From assembly GCA_025024175.1 (NCBI GenBank), contig QCXZ01000064.1:19158001-19222000 (forward strand): a stretch of DNA of 64,000 nucleotides, written 5' to 3'. The notes beneath the pieces are model-generated. The model had not been told where the DNA came from. It made no database searches and was given only the letters and a program-made list of their open reading frames with translations. The position numbers and the translations under genes were made by a program. Shown here piece after piece: positions 49,501 through 60,500 of the stretch (positions are counted from its first letter, which is position 1; each line of letters begins with the position of its first letter). The stretch comes from Rhyzopertha dominica. Its lineage: Eukaryota; Arthropoda; Insecta; Coleoptera; Bostrichidae.

Positions 49501-51530
49501 TTAAAATGAATAACATTTTGTCAGATCAAAATAATTTTAAGATATTGAGATGTAACCCAACACGAACAGTACAGTCAAAAGCAAATAATTACATTAGTAA
49601 ATTAGAAAAATTTCAACACCTGACAAAAGAACAAGAAAGATTATATAAAACATATAATTCGGTAAGTCCTAGAATTTATGGTAACCCTAAAATACATAAA
49701 CCTGACATACCCTTAAGACCTATTGTTTCAAGTATAAACAGCCCAACAACAAAGTTATCAATGTTACTATGTAGCATTTTAACATCTGCGTATGACGTTA
49801 ACAACGCTTACTATATAAAAGACACTTTTACATTTGCGAATTTTGTTAATGATATAGAAGTGCCCACAAACCACAAAGTTGTTTCGTTTGATGTCGTTAA
49901 TCTGTTTGGTAACGTATCTAAAAATCTCATAGTAAGAGTTTTAAATGAACGTTGGGATAATATTGACCCTTATTCTGAATTTCCTAAAATTTCCTCAAAT
50001 GTAAAACGAAAACAACTATTTATAGAAATGGTTTTATTTGTAATAGAAAATAATTACTTTGTGTACGAAAATAATTTCTATAGACAAATTTTTGGCTGTG
50101 CTATGGATTCCAAATTAAGTCCAATTTTAGCTCAATATGTAATGGATTATTTGCTTGACACTTGTATTCCTAAATTGTCTTTTCAAATTATATTCGTAAA
50201 AAAATTTGTTGATGATTTAATTTTTTTGTTACCTATACAAGGCCTAGATGAAATTTTGGAAAATTTTAACTCTTTTGATGAACACATCAAGTTTACAATT
50301 GAGCGAGAGGTTGATGGTGGGATTCCGTTTCTTGATACCATGGTCATAAGAAAAGATAATAAATTAATTCTGGATTGGTATCTAAAACCAACAGCTTCAG
50401 GTAGATATATCAATTATTGGTCAAATCATTCAACAAAAATTAAAATTAACTTTGTAAAACAAATGAAAAATAGAATAGTTAAAATTTCACATCCTAATTT
50501 TATTAATAAAAACCTAAATAAACTTAAAATTTTACTTTTAAAAAATTCATATCCAATGGTTTTAATAAATAAGATATTATTTTCTGCCAGTGAATTTGAT
50601 GCAGTTAATGATCGTGATGCTGATCTTACTCGAATAAATAATGAAGATGTTCGTTTTGGCTCTCTCCCTAATATAACTGGTTTAACAATACAAATGATTA
50701 GAATTTTTCAAAGGGAAAATTTAAAAGTAGCTGTTAAAAATGTAAAAAAAAGGTTCAAATCTGTTTAGTCACCTCAAATTAAAAATACCATTAAAATTTC
50801 AGTCAGGTTTAGTTTATTGTTTAACATGTGTCAGTTGTGGTAAAAATTATGTAGGACAAACATCCCAATGGCTATCTAACAGATTATCTTTACACAAAAG
50901 TGACATCACTACAAAACGTGATAGATGTGCTCTAGCTGAGCATATATTAATTAACAATCATAGGGTAGATTGGGACAACGTCAAAATTTTAGATAAAGAA
51001 CAGCAAACCAATAAAAGATTAATTCTTGAAATGTACCATATTAGTAGAACAGAAAACACCATCAACAAAAAATCAGACACAAATCAATTAAGTAACATTT
51101 ACACATATTTACTGTCTCCTGACCTTCTTAATTAAAATTCTATATATAAATTTGAAATGGATGTTATATGAAATGTTTTTTAATCGTTTGCACTGTGACT
51201 TGACATTATAAGTTTGACAAAAAAATTTGGTATTGTTTTACTTTTGAAATGTGTCATCTAATATAAATTACAAGAAGAAAATTTACCAAAGGCTTACTAA
51301 TATATGTATATAGGTGTATGTTAGAGAACGTGGCATGCAATTGTAAAAGGCTGATTTATAACAATCTCAGAATTTGTAAGTTAGATGTGTTAATTAGTCT
51401 GTAATTTATAAGTGCTGCTTTTACAGAAGCCCTGATGAAGACTAATAAAGTCGAAAGCTTGGCAATAATTAAATAGTTCACTCTATTATAAATAACAAGG
51501 TCGATTACCTCCTAATTTAAGAAAAATATT

Positions 51531-51561
<31 letters not shown>

Positions 51562-54500
51562 CGTCGATGATATTTTAATGGATTAAGAGGCATAAGAAGA
51601 AATGAAAAATTATTGCCAGCCTTGACCAAGATTTGAACTCGGGACCTTTTAAATACAAGTCAAACGCTCTACCACTGAGCTATCAGGGCCCTATTCATAA
51701 TCGAGGTCATGGTGGCATATATACACCAAAGTTCACATGTAACGCTGCTGAACTTTGATGTATATATTCCACCTTGACCTCGATTCTGAATAGGGCCCTG
51801 ATAGCTCAGTGGTAGAGTGAACTAGTATTCAAAAGGTCCCGAGTTCAAATCTCGGTCAAGGCTGGCAATACTTTTTCATTTCTTCTTATGCCTCTTAATC
51901 CATTAAAATATCATCAATGTTAATTATAAAGAAATTTAGGCAATAATTAACTTTCTATATATATATATATATATATTTATTTTATTTTTCTTGATGTCAA
52001 AGTTTATGTTTGGCGTAGTGCTTAAAATATTAATATAATTAATTTACTATTTGCTTTTTGCATATGCATATCAAAAAGTAAAGCAGAAAACAATTTTGAT
52101 ATAAAAATTACTCTTTAGATAATAAATATGAAGAAAATAGTTTTTTACTTACTAAATATATAAATTGTGCTAAATTAAACTTTCTTAACCTAGTGCAAGG
52201 TCAGACACTTTTATTTTTATTCGATTGAAATTATTAACTATTGTAGTCAAAATTTTGAAAAAATGCATACTGATTATGAACAGTGATAGTTCTAACACTG
52301 ATTTTACGTCACTTTAAAGGCATTTTACTAATAACTTAAAAACACAGTAATTTCAAAACTAGACTATTTCAAATCATTTTGCCTATATTTTCAAATATTC
52401 TTCTTTTCTTCCAGTATGCTATGAACTGCTTTAAAATATTAACTGCAATATACAATCGCTTGGAAAAAGGGAACTTAGATCAAGGTTTTGCACAATACAT
52501 GAAGGAGGATTATTCAATATTGTACAGCACCTACAAACTAAAAGAGGAATTTGAAATCAACCTTTCATCTGCTGATCTAAAAGAGTGCAATAATAAGAGA
52601 CGCATATTGAATGAACTTATGCAAAATCTGTTGATTGAGCACCAAGAAAATGATGCAGACATTTGTGAATCTATTAACAAGTGCAGAAAGATTTCTGACT
52701 ACTTAAATGTACCTGTAGATGAAATATTGCTAGAATTTAGTGATAAACTAGGCAGTTTTCATGTTCTGCTAGAATCAGCTGAATCAATTTATAATAATTC
52801 CAATAATTCCAGGAATTTGTCTCTAGCTGCCATTTTGATTATGCAGAACGTAGGTGCTTCATTTAGCAATATGCATCAAACCATGGCAGCCCTGAATGAG
52901 ACTTTCATGCCCCAAACCATCAACATAGTGGATACAAACATCTTCATTAAAGGCTTACAATTGGCAAAAAATTAAGTGCAAAAGCACTATTAGGAGCAGA
53001 ACAAACTGATTTATCCTCATGTATAGAAGTATTAATATGGGCAGAAACAACCTGTTATATGACAGTCAAAAAAAATAAGGAGCTGTTTAGTGATTGTTTT
53101 TTGAATGACTTTACTATTCATTCTCAGGATATTTTTGATTGTTTGAAGTACATTTTCAGCATTTTCCTCAACTACAATGGTAAGTATTTTTACAGCTTAA
53201 ATAGTTAATTATTAGATCTAATGAAATTAATTGTTTAATAGTGCAATTTCCATTTCCTGACTTGAAATACTTCAGTGGATATGCTTTTGATCGACTTCCT
53301 TTATCACAGGTAGGTCCTTTCATATGGTTAAGAGAGGGCTAATCCATCTTTTACCATTTACATTTAAAGAGTACACAGAAGAAAATAGAATTGTTAGTTG
53401 TGACTGTTATTGAGAAAATCGAGTTTATACTTTAAAACCCTAAGTAACATAATCACAATATAAATATTTTTGTATCTTTAATCCCTCTGTTGGGGAAAAG
53501 AGAATAGAATTTTAAAAACACTATTCGGTGTATATTTGTAGTAGTAGAATAAACAGTCTCTCTAGTAGCTGAACTTTATCAGGAGACTTAACTTCTGTAT
53601 GGATGACTGATGTAAACCATTGTCCATTATAGAAATCTCCGTGGCAGGAATAAAGTATGATATAATATTCTTTAAAATTGCATAAAATTCCTATTATTGA
53701 ATTTGCCTACAACTAAATAATATAGAAATCAGTTTGTTAGCAAAATTGTACACTAGTAGTCTGCGTTCATTAGACAAAAGTATTTGTTGCATCTGATGTA
53801 AGTACTACAAGTTTTTCTTCTTTTAACAGCAAAAAAAAGCATTAAACATGAGCATCATTCCCTGCTTTTTTATTTTCAGGAGCAATTCCTAGAATTTCTT
53901 GAAAATATACATATGCAGTGTCCTACTGGTTGAGCATAGGAGTCCTATGAGTGAAAATCGCTCCTCAACCTCATAACCCATTTTTACTAGACAAACCATA
54001 ATACTGTAATAGCTTTTCTTGTTGAAAAATAAGCACAAAGATTATATCTTCTTTATTTAAAGGCGGGTTTAGGCTTGTAAGCAGAACGTCGTGCCGCAGA
54101 AAATCATCTGCATGCAGAAGTTTGTCAGTGTAATACCTTATGCATTCTAGGTGGTACGTAGGAAACCACGCCGCGGTTGGCAGTAAATGTACGCACCTGC
54201 GCGTGATGCAGAAGCTTGCATTTGCTAAACTTTCGGCGTGTTGGTAGGTTCATGCGTAGTTGTCCATGTTGTCCGCGTCCTGCATTGTCCGTTATTGTGT
54301 TCTGCTTTGTTGTGTTGTACTAAACAAAATGTACATTGACAAATAGTGCTTAGTACGTACACCGGAGAATATTATTATAACACTATGGAACATTGATATC
54401 TAGCACCTATTATGAGAGAGATAGCACATTAATCAATATTACAATTAATGAATTTTACAATTTTTGTCGTTTTGTGCAGTTTTGGATTATGACATTATTA

Positions 54501-57500
54501 TCATTGCTACATGTACGCCAAACTTATAAAAGGACTCAATGAGTGATGTAGATCATATCTGCTCTTTAGTTTCTATACTGTTAATTTCGCTTTTTTACAT
54601 CTAATTCGTTATTAAATTCAGTGTTATTTAAAGAACTTTTATCAAGTATTATAATTTACTGTGTAAGCAATTTTGGTTTGGCATGGATACAAAGACGTAT
54701 TGTTTATGGATATTCCAGTAGTAGTTAACTTTTTAGTAATATGAAACTCAATTTTAGAATATTTTTTCTAATAATACTTCTAAAGATTTTTTTTCAATTT
54801 CTAAATCAAACTAAATATTAAATTTGTTAGCATTCAGGTTGTTACCTAATAGAAATTTTTATTGTTCTAATTACGCGTATCTGCCTAAATACCTATAATG
54901 TCTGTAATTATTTGAATTATTCATAATGCAATTACATTCATAATTGGCCATATCAGCAAAAATGGGCGACAAAAGAGTTTAGTATATATTATTGTGCTGT
55001 ATTCCAGACAAACACAAAGCAATTTTAATAAATCATCAGTTGTTTTATTTGTTAAATTACCTACTATTATAAAACTGTTGGTTTAGAATAGATAATATTT
55101 CATCCACTGGAACATTTGTATATAAATGTTTAATTTTTGAAGAAAAAATGTTGTGTTATGTAAGAGTAAATTTCAAATTATTAATTAAATCAATTTTCTT
55201 TTTAATAACAAAGTGAAGTATTTTCTTTGATATACATAGTTAATTCAAAGTTTTTAGGAAATATATGTAGGTGGCTCATTTGTAACAATGGTTAAAATTA
55301 ATAATTTCCTCAATTTTGAATTTTTGGAAGTTATTTTGACAAACACACAGCACAGAACGCAAAAAGAAAGAGGGATTATGTGCCACTGTGATTCATTATG
55401 TATAAACACAGTGGTCACGAACGCTCACTTGTGTGACTTTCTGCAATAAATGCTTTTGCGAACTTCTGCAACAATCGCTTTCTGCGTACGAGCCTAAACC
55501 CGCCTTAAGTTATTGGTATGGGGTGACTACTAGTGTTGAATGTTGGAGAAACTTATTTCGATATTATGCAGTTTTAAAGAATATTATTTAAATAGTAGCT
55601 GTTGTAAACTGTGTATGCCTGTTTATAAATTCACATTTTCATAACATTACAATTTGTTCAATAAATCATAACGTAGTTGAAAGAAATTGAGCCAGCAATT
55701 GTGTCCTCAGGCTGCCAAAAGTTTGGGTTACATTGTGGTGTAAAAAAAAAATCCTTTTGTTATCCTCCTATAAACTGATGCGCTATGCCACTTAATACAT
55801 TGGTATCACATAGATGATGCCACTACCTGCTAACAGAATTCCAACTCAAAACCACACTGAAACCAAACAAACATCAGTTTTGCATTTTGCGACCAAGGTG
55901 ACATCATCCGCAGTAGCTCCATAAAAGCTGTCACCTGCTTGGCACATCATACTTTATTCCCACCACAGCAATCTTTATATTCCATGCCTATTTCATATTT
56001 TCAGCTCTGATTGGTCTTGATTTATGTAGCGATTTTTTGACATTAATACTGTGCAACGTCTGTGACCAGTTTCATGTAAGAGATTGGTCAGCTTTGATGA
56101 TTTTAACTGACTTGGTTTTATTTTGGATAATCCAGTGTGCCAGATACCAATCTTCGAGTATGACACTTCATGTAAGAGAGACCTGATGTTGGAAATGCAT
56201 TTCAATTCCTTCTAGCATCATTAACCACATAGTGAAGAGAGTGAAAGATAGTAAAGTTTTTAGTTTAACCTCCACATGAATCACAGAACATGTGGAGGTA
56301 ATGAACTTAACATCATGCTGAAGAAAGAACATGAAACTACCACATTTGAGCCTTTGTTTCCTATGATCTTGGGATAATAGTAAAATGTACCACTTCCTTT
56401 TGACAATACACGAATATTGAATAAATTCAAAGTCAGTTGTTGTTTAAAGTAAATACCATAAGTTACAATATTGTGTCGGTAAATACATTTCACAATCGAT
56501 AGTGATAGCTTCACACTCAATTATTTTCATTGCTGTCTTTCTTGCTTGCCTCGTTCTCTGATAGAATACATCAGTTTTAGTTTTGTGCACTTGCTTTTCC
56601 ACACTTAATTTTTTTATTTCATCAGCTGTTTTTTTTCAGGCACAAGAGTTTATTCTGAAGAATCTTTAGCTTGGCCGTGATAGCCGAAACTAACATTCAA
56701 ATGTTTATTGAAAACATTTCAATAAATTCACTGCATTACTTCTGTCACTCTACCAGTAATTTTCTTTTTTGACTGCTAATTTTTTATTTACAATTTGGCG
56801 GAATATGTTACACAAAGCACGAGAGTATGTCTGTACTGCACTTGACAAAACTTAATCTTATAACTTTGTATTAAACATAGAAGCAATGAAAAGTGAGTGA
56901 GAAAGGCCATTCTATATGCATCATTCAAACATGCAATTTAAGCTATACCCTTCACATTTCTTGTGTGTCTAAAAACGGCATTTGAATCTATTGATAATAT
57001 TCTACAGGTTGCCGACTTTGGCTAAAAAATAATAAAATGTTAAGATATTGGCATTCTTCTGTGTACTCTTCATTTACTGATTTTATTCGCCATACAAATG
57101 ATTGATTATTTCAGGATCAACTAATAAACGCAATCAAACAGTTGCCACATACAATTTACACTTTGTGCATAGAGGGACAAAGTCTCACTGCATTCCAACT
57201 AATTATAACTTTATGGAGCAGCCTGATACACATAAAAAATAACTTAAATACTGAGATTAATGATATTCTGTCAGACATAATAATAAAGCAGTGCCTGGAG
57301 CAATTATTACAGCAGATTGTCTCTGCTCCATTCATCGATAGTAATTTACTGTACAATATGCTTACTGTTTATGATTACAAAACTGCAGTGTCACACATTG
57401 GAAAATTCATCTCAACTTACAAAATGAATATTAATAAACTGCAAACTCTTGCACAAGTGCAACTTCAAATCTTCAAATATCACAAAATGGAAGAATGCAA

Positions 57501-60500
57501 CACTAAATATTTGAACTTTATCTTGTTCAAATGCAAGTGGTGGAGAAAAATGAATCCTACCAGTATTGGGATTAATGAATTTTTCAAAATGGCACCGCAA
57601 GAACTGGTCAAAGCACTGATACTCAACAGTAATCTAACTGTTATGCAGCTGCAGGATTTTGCAAGAGACTATAATTTGAATATTCAGAAACTTTATATCA
57701 CCTATTTACAGCTAACACTGCAGAATTGGAAACCTTGCTATGAAATTAAAAATGTGGTTGGCGGTAAACGAATTCTTTTAATGCAACAGAATGAAGAAGA
57801 GTTATTAAAAATCTGCCAATCTGTTATCACCAACTTAGAAAATACAGAATCTGTTTTAACATTAGTTAATTCACTATGGGAACAGGTAAGTGAAACATTT
57901 ATTTAGAACGTTATGTGTGCTAGTTTTTTTTATTTTTTTACTGTGATACATGAAGGTCCTGGATCCAAACAAACAGTATGTGTATGTCTGAGTAGTTACA
58001 TCCCTTCGCATTATTTGGTAAATATTACAAACCGAAATTACATTTAGTTGCAATCTGATGTTGAAAAACAACCTGAATAAGTGTCACGAAGTTTACATGT
58101 TTCCCTCTCATTATAATGGGAACATCAAGAGGCCCAACACATTACTATTTTCTGATACAACATATAAATTGTAGTATTCTACACACATATTTATTGTAGG
58201 TTAAGCTTTTCAGCAATACATTGTAAGTAAATGTAATTTCGATTTGTAGTGTTTGCTAAGTAAAGCGAAATAGAGTAAGCTAGTCAAACATACACAGTAA
58301 CACTAAAATACTCTTTTGAAGGTACACAATTGCAACAAACACTGATTCCTTTACGCACAGTATGACAACTTGATGTGTTTGGATCCAGGACCTTGACATA
58401 CTGTAGCTTTTATCAACACTTTGTAACAACAATAAGGTGTGAGGGTTAGCTACAATGCTAAAAATCCATGAAATAATTATTAAAAAGTATATTGAAGGTA
58501 AATCTAGATGTCTCAGATTGCTTTTGATTTTGAAATTTAAAATACAAGATGAAAGAACAAGCGGTATAGGTACTACTTACTGCAACTCATGTATATTATG
58601 GCAAGTAGTAGGGATAAGATGCACAGTCTTGTGCAGTAGATCCTGCCCTTAGCAGAGCACCAGTAATGTAAAATATTTAAAATTGGTGCTAAATATTAAT
58701 AAGAAAAAGCAAAATAATCAACAAACTATTTTAAATTTATTAATAAGACAGTAATAATTGCCCTTTATTTTCAATACAAATTATATGAACATATAAAATA
58801 AAAAACATGTAAGATTTAAATAAAAGCCTACACTACTAGTATCAATGCTAAAACAAAAAGCTAAACGTAGTACCTACATAAAGTAATGTCAGCTTCTCAG
58901 AATCATTATGGTTGTCATCGCTACTGCTACTAGCTCCTAAGCCTATGTAATTATAGGTTCACTTTGCTAAACTGGTCGGAAAATAATATGTGTTCTGTAT
59001 ATTTTGCATCAATTTTTTTTACAAGGTCACAAAGTTTCTTCATTCCTTGGCTGTTATCTGGCTGAATTTGTTTTCTACTAATTTCCAGATGTCTTCTAAC
59101 TTAAGTGTTATGTTTTTGTAGCTACTTTGTTTTAAACTGTGACCCAGATTAACTTGATAGTGTTTAAATCCTGACGATAAAGTGGTAAACATAAAACTGT
59201 GTGTCCTTGATTCTGCAGTGATGTGTCCAGTTTGTAAGTTAAGTGTTATTTCTTGTAGCGTTTTACAATTTCATATAACTGGAGTTTAGATTGAAATTAG
59301 ATTAAAAAATCTGATCATATCAGTTTCTTTTTAATTCGATTATGGTGCCAGGTTTGATTTTTGATTATACACTGTGATAAGGTGCATTATCAGATACAAC
59401 AATAAAGTTCATCGGTAGATTGGAGATTAGCTTATTCTCCACCTATTTCCCATGATTCTCTGATTTCATCTCAGACCTATAATTACCGGTTTTTGTGCCT
59501 GATTTAAAGATTAACATTACATCCAGCAATCCATTGCGATACACTATTTTCCTCAACAATGCAAAGTTTTTTTTTCGCCTTCGGGCATTTTCTCACAGTT
59601 TATAGTTCAGTACCCTAAGGGCCGGTTGCACAAACGTGAATCGAAGAACCTAGTTTAATCCGCGGTCATTGCTATAGAAACACCATTCAGAACACCGGCT
59701 TCATGACGTTGCTAAGCAAGGACCGTGGATTAAACTCGGATTAACTTTGATTCACGTTTGTGCAACTGGTACTAAGAATGCTTACACATTCTTGGTAATG
59801 ATCAGAGCACTAGCTTAGAAGTGTGTCTATTCATAATACGTTCCTGTACAACCTTCATGCTTGCCAAGGAGTCGCTGTTGTATGTAATCGAAACATAGAT
59901 TTCATGTTGCTATATGCCAAACTTGAACAGATGCATAATGATGATATTCTAAGTTAAAAATGTTATATGAACATATGTCATTTTTATTTTAGTTTAGAAG
60001 TTATGAGGATTTTAATTATTTACATTTATTTAATTTGCCTAAACCATTTTTAATAAAAATCTAAATATAAATTATAAAAACTGCTCAAAGTAACCATCTT
60101 CCGCTAAATACAAGCTCGCACCTTCGAACTAAAGACCGTGTTATGCGCTGTACAAAATTGGGTCGTTTCTTATTACATGGCTTGCATTTATTATTCTTTG
60201 TATTAATTGCTCGCAATTGCCAAGATACTGGACCTCCGTTACCAATCCAATGATTTGGAAAATTATTAGTTAACCAGGTAGTTACTTCTCTGCCTCTATG
60301 TGGTGGTGCACCGTCATGCTGATACCACATATTAGCGATCACATTAAGTGTTACTTTGTCTATTAGATCATAAAGCGTATGCTCCAAAAGTTGTCTGTAC
60401 AATTCTCCATTTAAGCGCTCATTTATGATCTGTATAGGCAGCAAGGTATTATTGAAAGTACCACCCCAAACGTCTACAATAAAACGTCGCTGAAATCACC

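Larger units (their letters stand above)
49166..51535 (+). mobile_element. Penelope-like element pair B, right copy (inverted, 5'-truncated)
   Basis: From about 49168 (CCACTGTAAATGTACCTGAA) the plus strand repeats the left copy in opposite orientation to its terminus near 51530, followed by (TA)n. Divergence between the copies is only a few percent. This head-to-head layout with unequal truncation is characteristic of Penelope-like insertions. Confidence 0.9.
51556..51925. mobile_element. Palindromic element carrying a tRNA-Thr-like gene in each arm
   Basis: The left arm from AATTAACGTCGATGATATTT mirrors the right arm ending ATATCATCAATGTTAATT. Homology between arms runs inward through GGATTAAGAGGCATAAGAAG, GCCAGCCTTGACC and the complete tRNA-like sequence to a centre near 51738. 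It lies between (TA)n tracts next to Penelope-like pair B. The unit has no coding capacity and looks like a fold-back MITE that captured, or was built from, a tRNA gene. Confidence 0.75.

Noticed and set aside
46575..51535. An LTR or retroviral element
   Set aside because: The protein has Penelope-type RT blocks and a GIY-YIG nuclease; no protease, RNase H or integrase, and the inverted copies are not LTRs.
52966..53000. A tiny intron or alternative donor to explain the exon 12 stop
   Set aside because: No GT donor precedes the stop that would keep both coding parts, and a single-base shift explains frame and downstream splice phase at once.
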